From contig VWZL01002559.1 in assembly GCA_013396915.1 (NCBI GenBank), forward strand, positions 124,001 through 188,000: a stretch of DNA of 64,000 nucleotides, read 5' to 3'. Below, piece by piece: positions 38,101-51,300 of this stretch. The notes beneath the pieces were generated by a model. It saw nothing but the letters and a program-made list of their open reading frames with translations, had not been told where the DNA came from and did no database searches. Position 1 is the first letter of the stretch, and the number at the start of each line of letters is the position of its first letter. The position numbers and the translations under genes are program-made. Source of the stretch: Stercorarius parasiticus (lineage: Eukaryota > Chordata > Aves > Charadriiformes > Stercorariidae).

Positions 38101-41100
38101 TGCATGTGCTTAAGATTAAGCACATATTCAAGTGTTTTGCTCAGCTGGAGATACTTTGCCTGTGGAATAATGTTGGTCCTTATTTTCCCGATACAAAAAT
38201 GGCCACAAAATGTTTCATCTCACACAGTGTGCGTGTTAGATCAGAACTTTTTGTTACTATCAAATAATTTATTCACCAGGGTTCTCACAAAAGACTTGTT
38301 TATTTAATGTGTTTGGATTCTCTTCCTTTCCTTTTCATACCCAAGATCTGGAAGCAATTTCTCAGTAGATGTGTAGAGAAAAAAAAGAAAAGGCAATTGT
38401 ATGCTAGAGAATAGACTACAGCATCCTTGGAGCAAAAGATGTGTCAAATTAGAGCTTACAGGTTGTGTACACTTACATGCCTAATGTCTGAATGGGCATA
38501 TCAACATTTTGAATAGCACTATAGGGACAGCCACTCCTTCTTAGCCATTAAACAAAAGATGCAACTAAACACCAGTAAGTGCTAGCTTTTGAAAGGCAAG
38601 GGGATAAAGATATAGGGAGCCTCCCTCTTGTCATAGGTAAATATATAACTTTCGTAAATAACACAAGCCAGAATTAATGACAGCTTTATGGAAATTGTTC
38701 TCATGTTGGGGTCATGAGCTAAGGAAGCCCTATGTTTCTTCTGTAGCATGGAAACAGAGCAATCGTCTTGCTCAAGTTAGGTTGTGTTTGTCCTTCACAA
38801 TGCTCTCTTATGGATTCGTTTAAAAAAGTATTTTTCCATCTTTTCACTCTGAGGTAGCTAACAGCATGCTCTCCTTGGAGCAGTTTGATTGTATACTCGC
38901 ATGACTACAGCCCAAAGAAAATACTTCCCTTACACTGATTTCAATGTATTTCACATTAGGCCTTGAGAATCAAAGTGCATTCACCAGTGTGATTTACAGG
39001 TGAGGGGAAAAAGGATACGTCCATAGCATCTCTAGGCTACCGTATGTTCATTTCTTGATGTGGATCAGTTTATTAGAGTAGTAGATTGGCTTGCTCTTCT
39101 TCTGGTCTAGCGCAAAGCCCTTTATCTCACAGAAAAAACAAACCTGATGAGATGCTGGCTGAAGCGTTTCACTAAACAGGAATAAATAGCTGACTCTGCA
39201 CTGCAAAAAGTGTATGTGGTATTTATACTCACTATTTGTTTTCATGGGATTTGCAATAGGACAACAGGTCTGCAAAGCTCAGTTCTGTTTTTCTTCTGAA
39301 GTTGTAGGTGGCCGATTGGTTATTTGATGAACATGCACTTAGGGCTGGACTCATGGCATGTCTCTGAAAACCTCTTAGAGTTTCTTTTTTACCCAGCACA
39401 GAGTGAAAGATCCTTATATTGCTCCTTTTTCAGCTGTGCCCAATTCAATCATCTGAGTGGTGCTGCAGGATGAGATTCCAATCGGAGATAAAAGGATTAG
39501 GTAAATCTCACTCCTTTTCACAAAACACCATAGTCTTTAATTCTCTTTTTGCTGCAAAGTCAGTGCAACAGTAGAAGGTTTTATACCCTGGGTAATGAGC
39601 TGCTGTTCTACTTGGGATGTAAATTATATTGGGGTTTGGTACCTACTGGAATAGCTTCAGAAGTTAGTTTTGCATTCACATATCACAAATCAAGGAAATT
39701 TTCTCAGTTGAAGAGTTTTCTACCAAAAGCCACAGACTGTCATTACCTTCTGTAAATGAGGACCGTCAGGGAGAGCTGACCTGATGCCCGCTAAAGTCAC
39801 TGAATAATACTTGGGGCCTTCAATGGGTATTTGATAAGACCAGTAATGGCAGAGGTGTCCTGCACACATGGAGAGACACCAGCTCAGTCACACTGATGCA
39901 GGAAGATGCCATACTATGCTACAGATGATGGTAGAGAAATGTGGGGTTTTTTTGATATAGCCAAAGATGTTCCAAATGATAGTTAATCTAAGCTAATCAA
40001 TATCATCAACGACATCTGAAGAATATGATTTCTAGATTTACTCATCATAAGGGAGTTATCTGAAGAAATAACAATTCTTTAACTATGGCTCAATACCCAT
40101 TTTTCTGAATAAATTTGAACAGCTTAACTACCCATCAACACAGTGAGTAAGAGCTCTTATACTTTGCATGACTCAAGACCAGAGTTCAAGAGCTGAAGTG
40201 CTAGCAAGCAAAGGGCTCACATTCCCCGCCTTCACAACTGTAGCACTGCCAGCTCTGCCTGGCGTCGAAGACTTGCCTATGGAGAACATAGTGCACAGCC
40301 ACCAGCCTCCCCTGCAGCAGAATTGCTTCCCTCCCATGCAAGGGAACTCCATGTTTTCCTCGTACGGTTGCTTAGTTTCAACCTGAATAATGTGTTAAAT
40401 ACAATATCTAAAACATCATGCTCAAAACATGTTATATTGATGGATATATAAAACGTTTTGTTTTCAGAGCAGTGGGTTTTGGCTTTCCTCACTATTTAAC
40501 CCTGTAGACAATCTGTCCAAGACCACTGTACAGAAGTCAGCAGTTTTCTTCAGCCAGACAATCAAGCTGCTTCCAGTCACTTGAGAGCTGAACATCTGTT
40601 ACTTAGCAACTAGGGAGGCAATTTGGGAGCCTACACCACCCGTGCCACTCTCTTCTTGCAAACCTGTCACAGGCCCAGCGACTCTCTGCAAGTAATTCTT
40701 TCCAGAGAGGCAGAAGGCTAATGTAAGAAGATTATACATTTCCAGAAATAAAACTTTACTTCAACACTTCTCTCAACTATAGCTAGGGAATGTGTAGTAT
40801 ATAATTTTCTCCCCTACCACCGGGTACTTAATGCAACAACTGAGCAGTCAAAAGCTGGTTTTGGGTCAGAGACGCAGCCTTGGTAAAACGTTTAAGTACA
40901 AGTGAATTCATCTCTCGGTCAACAGTAGGCCTGCTCACTTTTACAGTTCAGATGGACCACATGTCTGCATGAGATCCTTGTTCTGTTTGAGAAACTGCCA
41001 ATAATCTCAAAAACCTTAAGTTATTCGTATACACACATTATGTAGGATCTCCATGTTAGATACTGATGGATTTAAGGATTGGCTCACTCCGCATCATTCT

Positions 41101-44039
41101 TTCCAGATACAACAGGTTGTGATGATGTGTTAGTTTCTATACTTACTTGCTAGTTTCCTTCATCCTTGGTCTTATGTGTTTTGAACTGCATCTTTCTCAG
41201 TCCTTAACTCATTTCTAGCAATGGTTTAGAGTTGCAATTGAAGATCCTAACAACAAAATCATGACTAACTGGTTTTGATCTCTGGCAAAATGGACATGCC
41301 ATATTTACTTTACTTTGTGCAATTTTCACGCATTTTCTTCATGGGAAGAGGCACTGTAGGTGTTAAGTCATTCAGGTGGACTTTTTTGATCATCACATCA
41401 GCTATGACACTTGTTTTATACTTTCTTTTATTCTAGTTTTTATGACGGTTATTGTTCCAGAAGCAAAATACATTTATTTTGCTTGGCAATTTTAGGTGAC
41501 ATTTTTTAAGCTTTTCTAAGATTCACATGAGCAGAATGGTTACACACAGAGAGGAGAGGTTTAAACCTGTTGAACATGTTACCAGATGAAGATTTTTAAA
41601 ATAACTTTTTAAACAAATTGCCTTGTCATCAATGAGCAACATGTTTCCTAGGAGTTCTATGATTCCTCATACTGATAACTGCTTCCTATGTGACTAACAG
41701 TTTGGCACATTGAGACATTTTATTGTTGACTTGACAGGCAGGACAATTCACAACTTTTCTTTTCCAAGTAGAACAGCCATGTTTAAATACGCAAATTTCT
41801 TCTTCCCCCTATATCATCGTCTACTTCGATAGAAAGACATTTATCTTCACTTTCTATGGAAGAAAAAAGTATAATGAAATAAGCAATGACAGTAAGGAGC
41901 AGGAAGAAAACCCAAAGCATCTGCTCAACTATTTAATGAATATTAACAATAGATTTAGCAACACATCTTAATTCTATGGAAGGCTAATAAAAGCAGACAA
42001 GTCTACTTTGCAAATATGTATGTACAGCCTTGAGTACAGCATTACAACAGTACATGAAATCAGGAGAGCAGCCAGTTACACAGAAGAAACAATTACTGCA
42101 GAGGTTATCATCTTGTAAAGAGAACCACCAGAGAAACACGCAGCCAACTCCAGTGACTTGAACAGATTTATTATTTTTCTGACTTAATTGCTATGAAGCT
42201 ATTCTGACTAAAACTTGAGCTGGATAGGTAGGCTACTAAAGCTAGTGCTCTTTTGTCTATAAATAAGTAAGAATGCAAAGTTACTTCCCGTTTAAGAAAT
42301 GTGTGTAGGTGACCATATTTGCCACCAGCACCCGAAGACTGTTGCTACGCACCTCCCATCATTTCTCCAGCATTCATTGTGACTGTGTCTGGTCTCTACA
42401 CTTGCCTTCAACTGTGGTTCCAGCTGCAACTGAGAAGTATGGTCCTAGGTTGTATTTCCTCCAGACTTTGGGCCCAGGTCCTTAGAGTACTTCTGAGACT
42501 TCCTCTCACAGACCAAACAGCACATTTGCAATCCTACTTTCATGTGTGAATTTGAAATTTTTACTTTGTGTTTAGTGTGAGGGAAGACAAGGTGTCTGTG
42601 GTCTACACCCAGTTTAGGTGTAGAGATCTACCCCATTGCAGGGGGCTGATTTTATCTTCTACGTGTGCAGTCTAGGCTCAGTTATCTAACTCTACATTCA
42701 GGATGATTACATCTCCTTCCAGCTCTCTCCAGCAAGGACTTCTGCAGTTAAGGGAGCACAGTTTACTAAAATAATTTTATGTTAAAAATTCATAGAAGAT
42801 CCAACGCAAACTAAATGCTTCTATGATACAGGCAGTTGTTCCTGCTGTGGTAGCTCAAGATTTAACCTATAGGTTACAATGGAGATGGATCAGTAAAACT
42901 ATGTGCTGTTCAGAAAGAAATGCAAATATCAATAAAGAGGCAAAAAATATTCTTTAATGAAGGCTTGCTTTGTTACTTCAGTCTTCAGAAATGAACCACT
43001 TGAGTTTTGGAAAAGGAATCTTTCCAACTAAAAAGCTAGTGGTAACAGCTATGGTAAAATGAAAGGAAATGCAGGATTGGAAAATTACTTTCTCTTAGTT
43101 TTTCTGCTGTCACTTTGAATTTTCTTGCATAAGTCCTTAAAGCTTGTCTAGCATGTAAATGAATCAGGTGGATGATAGTTCACCATCAGTAATGCTTTGA
43201 GTCTTCTAAACACATTATTAATAGTTAATGATTTCTAATTATTGTTTCTGTAGCAATTAAATTATTGGTATCTTTTCAAGTATTAAATTAGGATTTTTGC
43301 TTCTCTTCTCCATGCTGACATACATTTCGCATATTGGTAGGTAGCTTGAATACTGCAGTGGTGGCATTTATGCATACAGAATGGCTCCTGTAACAGAGCT
43401 GGGATACATTGATAAAATTAAAGTATTTGTTGCCAGAAAGTGATCAGTGTTAGTTTTCTGTAAGACTTGCCACAAAGCAGGTAATTTATTCTGAAGTCAA
43501 TTGCAATTTTAAGTCTCAGTGGTTTGAAAAAAAAAATAAAAATCAATACTTAAATAGCGAAGAAATCTTATTTGAGAAGGACTTTGAAGGGCTATAAATG
43601 CTTCTTCCAATAATTAGGTTGTGAGATGTAGCCACAGCCATACTACTTCACACTCTAAGCTTATAACAGAGTAATCAACTGTTAGAATAGTTTAGCAAGG
43701 GAAGTAATAAACACATTCTCGATGGAGCCTTTAAATCAGCCTCACCATCTTTCTAAAGCGTGCATTAAAAGTTATTAGACTTACTGAAGCAATCATTGTA
43801 TGAAATATCTGGTTTGTGGTAGGCAGAGGCCAGATGACGATTGCAACTGTCTTTTTATGGGAAGCTACTGGAAGATTTACTATAAGAAGGAAAGAAACCC
43901 CTCAGATATTGACAGTGAAAACTGCATGTAACGGCTTACGCAGCAAAGCAGTACAGACACTATCCTAGGTTGAGAGACCCACAGTTTCTGAAAACAGCTG
44001 TAATTTAAGCACCAACATGAATAAGATCAAGGAATTTTT
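35127..44039. other. Unique non-coding DNA
   Basis: No gene recognised in about 8.9 kb. Frames are short. The only structured element noted is the palindromic repeat at 38098-38148. Confidence 0.55.
38098..38148. repeat. Probable ancient amniote MITE-like palindromic repeat
   Basis: A perfect inverted repeat, ATGTGCTTAA (38104-38113), GA, then TTAAGCACAT (38116-38125). It is followed by 'attcaagtgttttgctcagctgg', close to the 'cttaagtgctttgctgaa' end of a dispersed palindromic repeat known from reptile and bird DNA. The palindrome is seen directly; the family assignment is from memory. Confidence 0.45.
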
Positions 44040-45055
44040 CCAGAGTTGGAAGGGACCTCTAGAGATCATCTAGTCCAACTCCCCTGCTAAAGCAGGATTG
44101 CCTAGAGCACATTACTCAGGACTGCATCCAGGCGGGTCTTGAAAGTCTCCAGAGAAGGGGACTCCACAACCTCCCTGGGCAGCCTGTTCCAGTGCTCTGT
44201 CACTCTCACCGTAAAGAAGTTTTTCCTCATATTTGATCAGAACTTCCTATGTTCCAGCTTGTTCCCGTTACCCCTCATCCTGTTACTGGGAACCACTGAA
44301 AAGAGTCTGGTTCCATCCTCCTTAAACCCACCCTTTAGATAATTGTAAACGTTCATAAGGTCTCCCCTCAGCCTTCTCTTCTCCAGGCTAAAGAGTCCCA
44401 GCTCTCTCAGCCTTTCCTCATAAGGGAGATGCTCCAATCCCTCAGTCATCTTTGTTGCCCTACGCTGGACTCTCTCCAGTAGTTCCCTGTCTCTCTTGGA
44501 CTGGGGAGCCCAGAGCTGGACACAGTACTCCAGTTGTGGCCTCACCAGTGCAGAGTAGAGGGGGAGAACGACCTCCCTCAACCTCCTGGCCACACTCTTC
44601 CCTATGCAGGCCAGAATTCCGTTGGCCTTCTTGCCAACAAGGGCACATTGCTTGCTCATGGATAATTTACTGTCTACCAAGACCCCCAGATCCTTTTCTT
44701 CAGAGCTGCTTTCCAGCAGGTCCACCCCTAACCTATATTGATGCCTGACATTCTTCCTCCCCAGGTGCAGGTCCCTACACTTGTCCTTGTTGAACCTCAT
44801 TAGGTTCTTCTCTGCCCAGCTCTCCAGCCTAAGTCACACTGGATGGCAGCACAGCCCTCTGGGGTGTCAGCCACCTCACCCAGTTTGGTATCATCAGCGA
44901 ACTTGCTGAGCATACACTCTGTCCCCTCGTCCAGGTCATTGATGAATACGTTAAACAATACTGGTCCAAGTATTGACCCCTGGGGGGCACCACTGGTTAC
45001 AGGCCTCCAACTCGACCCTACTCCATTAATCACAACCCTCTGAGTCCTGTCACAC
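44040..45055 (-). mobile_element. CR1 LINE, 5'-truncated, about 1 kb
   Basis: The most complete minus-strand copy here. The 3' tail begins at 'agttggaagggacctctag' (the outermost tail bases are missing), followed by the full C-terminal region and the RT core up to '[14 protein letters not shown]' near 45033. It ends around 'gagtcctgtcac', inside the RT, so the endonuclease and motif A are absent. Confidence 0.95.
44237..45033 (-). pseudogene. CR1 reverse transcriptase remnant with frameshift
   Basis: The upstream piece (45033 to 44800) reads [26 protein letters not shown] and keeps the catalytic box FADDTKLG. Near 44800-44830 the frame shifts, and the C-terminal piece (44800 to 44237) reads on for 187 codons: [54 protein letters not shown], and a final [20 protein letters not shown] region. 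One small indel therefore separates two otherwise well-preserved halves. The shift, together with the missing N-terminal half, makes it non-functional. Confidence 0.9.
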
Positions 45056-46584
45056 AGATATTAGAGAACTGACGGCACTGTGGTCAATATGCTGACTCAG
45101 ACCAAGGGAAAAAGCAAAGTTACTTGGGGTCATTAAACAAGTGAGCTTTCATTGATCAAGCACCCTTTTACCTAAGCTAAACTTGCATCTTGCATGTCAT
45201 CTTATAAAGGAGACTGGCTAAGCATCTTTTGATATCACTTCATTTTCAACAGTTTAGTGTGCTAAGACATGGAGACATCTAGACAGGTCCGCATGATGAG
45301 CTTAAAGGCTTGATTCTCAGGCAGTGTGAATAGGCTAAAAGAACTATTGCCTTCAGCAGTAAGATTTAAAGTTGCAGGTTGGCATGGGCTTCAGTACGCA
45401 AGCAGAAGTAAACTAAGGATGTAAATCTTACCGTGATGCAGTCAAAGTTTCTTTTGTAGCTTTCACTAGAGAAGTTTTAGAAAAGGAGAAAAGGTGGCTA
45501 CAATCTGTTTCCTTACATCAAGAGAAGCAGCTCTAATTTGAAGTGTTAGAATACAAATAATACAAAATGCTTTACCAAAAACAATATTTGTGCTTGGGAA
45601 GAGCACAGTGTGCTATCTACGATTGCCAGCCTCTCACTGATAAGAGCTGCGTGAAATCTTTATCCAAACCCACAGATAACTAGAAACTTGTAATAAAGAA
45701 AAAAAAACAGGCTAAATGCTTGCTCTCTGAACTGGTATCAGACATTCAAGGCCTAGACTTGTATGGTTTTCAGTTTAGACTTCATGTTACATAACCTCAC
45801 ATTTACTGTGGTGTGTCTCAGCGCATTTCCCATTCTATTGCATCAGAGTGATAGGACAATTAGATATGAGGAAACCGTTTCCAAAGCAAGAAACAAGCCA
45901 AAACCTGCCACCTATGTTTAGGCTTCTACTGATATTCACAAAGATTTTAAGAGAACAGTGCATTTTTCCATAGATGTACATGGCAAGGATCTAAAAATAG
46001 GATGTTTCAATACTTAATGCCTATCTTTCTGCTTTTTACCAGAAATGGGATATCTAAACAGGACAAGGCTGTCCTACGTCAGATTTGAACCAACTCAGAA
46101 AAGTTCCAGTGAGTTCTTGAAGTGCTCATGACTTCCGGGCTCACTGAGCCTGGGATACTCCAGAGCACACTCAGAAATCACTGGATATAGAGCAGATCTC
46201 ACCCGAATGAGAGTCATCGCTATCAGACCCCGAAGCGGCAAGTATTAAGATTTTTTTTCTTTTAAAGACAAATAAAAGAGAGAAACCAAAAAAAAGTAGG
46301 AGATGTTTCAGTCCTGTTACCATTAAAGAGAAAGAAAATGAGTATACAGATAGGAAGTTACTACATTTCCACCCAGCAGATATGCACAATCACACATACC
46401 TATACATATGCATCCATGTATATATATATGAAAAAAATATCTCCTTATGAACTACACGAAGTGCAGCTCAGTCCCCCACATTTTCTAACGTCCTAGTCCG
46501 AGCAGTGAAATCTGCTACCAATTGCAAGCTGAGCCCTTCATGGAAAAGTTTTGTTCTGTTTGTGTAGCACTGTGTATAGCACCA
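45056..46584. other. Unique spacer between two inverted CR1 copies
   Basis: About 1.5 kb without recognised features. A short TA-rich run occurs near 46418-46430. Confidence 0.6.
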
Positions 46585-47233
46585 AGCTGTCAGCCTCACC
46601 TCTGTGCTTAGTAAGATCACGGAACAGGTTCTCCTGGAAGTTATGCTAAGGCACTTGGAGGTGATTCAAGAAAGGCAGCATGGTTTCACCAAGGGCAAGT
46701 CTTGCCTGGCCAACCTAGTGGCATTCTATGATGGAATGACTATATCAGTGGACAAGGGAAGAACTGCAGATGTTGCCTAGCTGTACTTCTGTAATGCCCT
46801 TGACACAGTCCCCCAAAACATCCTTCTTCCTAAATTGGAGAGCAGTGGATTTGATGGGTGGACTGTTTGGTGGATGAGGAATTGGTTGGACGGTTGCATC
46901 CAGAGGGTAGTGGTCAATGGCTCAATGCACAGATGGAGACCAGTGACAGGTGGTGTCCCCCAGGGGTCCATACTAGGACCAGTACTGTTCAGTATCTTCA
47001 TCAATGACATAGGCAGCAGGATTGAGCGCACCCTCAGCAAGTTTGCAGATGACGCCAAGCTGAGCGGTGCGGTTGACACTCCCAAGGGATGGGATGGATG
47101 CTACCCAGAGGGACCTGGCCAGGCTCAAACATTGGGCCCATGTGAACCTCATGAGGTGAGCAAGGCCAAGGGCAAGGTCCTGCACATGGGTCNCAGCCCC
47201 AGGGAGACCTTATTGCAGTCTTTCAGTACTTAA
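46585..47233 (+). pseudogene. CR1 reverse transcriptase remnant with stop in motif A
   Basis: The plus-strand frame reads [19 protein letters not shown], then reaches TAG at 46778-46780, exactly where motif A begins. The next words give [12 protein letters not shown] where the copy at 9948 has [12 protein letters not shown], so the motif A aspartate is also lost. From 46835 the frame is open for 132 codons, with [20 protein letters not shown] and an intact FADDAKLS box, until the N junction. Stop, lost catalytic residue and deletion all show a dead copy. Confidence 0.9.
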
Positions 47234-47552
47234 AGGGGGCCTACAGGAATGATGGGGACAAGGTTTCTAGTAGGGCCTGTAGGGATAGGACAAGGGGTAA
47301 TGGTTTTAAACTAAAGAGGACAGATTCAGGCTAGATATAAGGAAGAATTTTTTTTACTCTAAGGGTGGTGAAACACTGGCCCAGGTTGCCCAGTGATGTG
47401 GTAGATGCCCCAGCCTCAGAAACATTCAAGATCAGGCTGGACAGGGCTACGGGCAACCTGGTCTGGTTGAAGATGTCCCTGTTCATTGCAGGGGAGTGGG
47501 ACTAAATGGCCTTTAAAGGTCCCTCCCAACACAAACCATTCTATGATTCATT
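46585..47552 (+). mobile_element. CR1 LINE, 5'-truncated, plus strand
   Basis: It opens with the words for [19 protein letters not shown], which lie upstream of the RT core. It runs through the core, then the C-terminal coding end, and finishes with the CR1 tail 'aaaggtccctcccaacacaaaccattctatgattc'. A single N at 47193 joins HMG (start of the connection region) directly to the late words for FQYLKGAYRNDG, so some 350-400 bases of CR1 are missing there. Confidence 0.95.
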
Positions 47553-48253
47553 GTGCACAATAGGCTCTTGGACTCTTACATTACACTGCAAATTTAGTAG
47601 TCATAATAACCTCAGTCCAGATGAGCTTAAATTTACACAAAAACTTAATAACCTTTTAATGACATTGGGCTGAGGACAGAGTTTGTAGCTTTATCTCTAT
47701 TGATGAGAGTTCTCACTTGCAAGCATTTCACAATCCACTGCAGATACAAAATTAAACTTAGTCCAGAAGCATGATCTCACCATTTTTCTTTAAGAACTCT
47801 GCTAGATTAAGCAGGAAGATTTTAATGAAATCTCTTAAGCAGATTCTCATGAAGTCAACAGAAACTTTTCATGGAAAGCCCTTCTAGACTACTCACCCCG
47901 CAAATATCTCTTTAGGAGATTTGTTCATCTGGATTTATGAGAGTTATGAAAATACATATATGCATGAGGACAGGTATTGCTAGCAGAGCGAGCAAACCCA
48001 TCACTTAAGCAGAAAGTAGCCTCATTTTGATAGGAACCTTGGTTTCTTCCTGGCTTTATTTGTAATCCCAGCTCAGGGAACATTTATATATACTACAAAA
48101 CTGTTTAGATGGAGCTGAGGTGGCTTTAAGCTACTTGTACAGGCCCAAGGCACTGGTATCATCATCAAGATGATACAAGAAGCTAGATAAAAGTCTTGGC
48201 CAGTGTAATACACGCCCCAGAACTCACAACTGAGCTACCTCCCTTGAGAGCAA
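47553..48253. other. Unique spacer
   Basis: About 700 bases with no feature apart from a short perfect hairpin, GTATCATC-ATCAA-GATGATAC, near 48156-48176. Confidence 0.6.
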
Positions 48254-48345
48254 GCTGATCTAGTTGAAGGTGTTCCTGCTCATTGCAGGGGGGTTGGACT
48301 AGACCTTTAAAGGTCCCTTCCAACCCAAACTATTCAATGATTCAA
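48254..48345 (+). mobile_element. CR1 LINE 3' tail, plus strand
   Basis: It matches the last 90 bases of the copy ending at 47552: 'tgttcctgctcattgcagg' and 'cctttaaaggtcccttccaacccaaac', ending in 'tattcaatgattc'. Same orientation and the same tail type, so it could be an independent short insertion or a piece separated from the neighbouring copy. Confidence 0.92.
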
Positions 48346-51300
48346 AGAGAATATCAGTGACAACCCCCACTAGGTTGCAAAAAGCCCTTTAAATAAGTTC
48401 TTCTGGAGCGAACGCGAGCTGGAGAAGTCACAAAAGAAAATGTTGTAAGCTAGTACATACAGTTTTAAGGAACAAGTCAGGCTGGACATTAGCATAGACC
48501 TGCTTTACTGTTCTGTAGAACCAAGGTTTGTATTTATACTAGAGATGGAGCAGTTTTCTAACCTAATGGATGTACATCATGTCACATGCACAGGCTAGAC
48601 CTGAGGAGACCAAGCTTCAGACAAGCATCTCTCATGTTTGTCTTGTCTCATTTAAGACTTCAACCAGAGCTATGTCCCACAAAGAGCAACACATACCCTT
48701 TCGAATTTTGCGTGGCAAGAATGACATAAAAACACAAGCAATCCTCAACTGCTAGTAAGGACTTTCATTACTGCTTGCAGGCAGGTAACTTGGTAATGAC
48801 ATTCATGACCATTAGGTTTGAGCCATCTGTGGTTTGTAACACTTGCAGTTAAACACAAACAATCTAATCAGGCAAGTAACCAAAATACCTTGAAATAGAC
48901 CACAACTACCTGTTACAAATTTGTTTTATTTTTGTTACTGATTTTATCAAATTATGATGAGGGACAGTAAAAGATAGAACCTTTTTAATGCCCTAGGGAG
49001 GAAGTTGCCGAAGTGAGGCAAGGTATTAATTATTAATGACTAAATAAGGCCAATATTATTTAGTGAATACAACAGGACACCATTGTGGTGTTTAGACAAT
49101 CAAGGTTCCACTGCAAAAAAGGCATGTACTGTGTCACTACTGCCTGACAAGAACTTGTATTTGCCACCACCACCGTTACTCCTAACTCCCCAGCAGTTAC
49201 ATGTTTGGAAAAGAGTATCATAGAACCCTGAAAAAAGTGTCACTGATATTTCACTCCTTTCAAAGGAGTTTGCCAGTAGTCTTTTATTCTTTCCAGGTTA
49301 AATAGTTGGAATCTCTCCCCATCTGGGGCACAGGGTCGTACCACATCAGAGTCACAAAGCACATTTGTGCTCCAGTCCACATGCAACATGGATCTTGCTC
49401 TGTTCTCAGCATTTCTTTCTTAATACTGAGCCTAATTTGAAACTGAGCCTACCATATCCAGTCTTCCTAAATGTGCATAAATGGTATTTTGGAGAGATTA
49501 CCTCATCAATCCAGATAGCTCCTCTAATATTAAGTCTCAATGGGAATATTTTCAGAATACCATGCAAGTCCCATCTTTAATGACAGCCATTCCCCGTGCA
49601 ATGGGGAGAGATGCAAGCTGGGGGGCTTGACTGGCGAGAGAGGTCTGTCTGCATCTTACATTTTGTATTAATGAGGTTTTGGAAACATCTAAGAGGACTC
49701 TTTTTCTGCCCATTTAAATGAATGATAAAGAGGCACATGGGGAAAATGAAGGCTCCTTCCTGACACTTATTAAAAGGGTTGAGTTATTTATGTGTCATCA
49801 GGGAAACATTCACTGATTTCACAGAGATGAGCTGGGTAATGGAATTCAGAGCTTTTCAGTTGTAGCCACTAAGTCAACTGCAGATCATTAATGACAAAAA
49901 AAAAAAGAATCATCCCATTGCTCTTTGGCAATATATGTGAAGCTACTTTACATCACTAATGCAAATCTCATTGTGACCTCATTTAGTATCACCTCTTCAA
50001 AAAGAGTCCCAAACTACAATTTCTAGGATGGTCCCTCTGAGATTTCTACTGGTTTCAAAATCCATGAGGAACAACCACGCAAATAAAGCTCTACCAGGAA
50101 ATATTTTGCTGTGTGACAAAACCATCTATAGTAGGGCTCACATTAACAGAAAAGTTGTGTGACTCAGTCAACTAATTATGTAATTAAAATTTTGTACAGT
50201 GCCCTGACATTCTGTTCTATGGTGCGACACATGAAAGTTATCCATCTTGCTGTAGCAAGTACATATTTCAGTAGTACTTGCTGGATTTTCTAGCTATCCG
50301 TATCTGATATTAGATATACTTTAGGAGAAATTAGTAAGACTATTTAAATTTTAAGCGGTGGCTGCAGCCTCTGTGCAAACTCTTCAGTACTCTTTCATAC
50401 CAAAGAGTAAAAGGATGGTGGAAGATAGTAACCTTGCCCCTGCAAAGGTGAAAGAGGTAGAGAGAAGTAGTGCAAATCTGTGCAAAAGTGAGCCTAGGAA
50501 GTGTTCTATGCAGGTTAGACAGAATGTAAAGGGTAGCAGAATCATAACAAATGTGTTCAGCAGAGATCAAGATGTCACTGTGCCTCACAGAGGGATCAGC
50601 TGTACCTGGATAACTCAAAACATTATCTAAGTTAGTCTTACAGTCTTTCAGCCATGAAGATTCTCTACTGGTGTACTTCAGCGCTTCTCTCATGAGGGTA
50701 TTTTGAGAGGATGCTTATCTCTATTAGGAGCACCCACCCTCAATTTATAGCTTTTGCGTATTTGTGACTACAGTTCTCCTTGCAGCAATTTAACACCATT
50801 ACTTATTGTTCTGTCCCCAGATGAGTCCCTTCTCTACTTCTTCACATTTTATATGTGAAGCTCATAATGGCAGCATCCTTGGTCCTTGAGCCAAATTATC
50901 CTTTGGCAGATTACTGACCTACAACTTCTTGCCACTTTGAAAATGGAAAATTGAGGAGAGGGTTAGATTCTATTGACTTTTAACTGGACTTGAACGCTCA
51001 GCTTCCACACTTTCTGCTGAAATTCTCGAACATGTATGAATGTGGGACAGAAAAATAGTCAAGAGCTGACATTCGCCTTGCTTCTTAGCCCCAAACAACC
51101 CATGCAACAAAGTAAGGGTCTAGAAAAGAAATCCTGAAAAAAAAGCAAGATGAGAGATTCAATGTTGATTTGTCATCCCTAATGGTTTACGGGAAAAAAA
51201 CCAACCTAGTTGTCTTTTGCCCAATGTGACACTGGAGATGTCAATGACTTCTCCGTGGGACAGCTAATATGACAGCTTCTATATTATTTTGCCCTCATTT

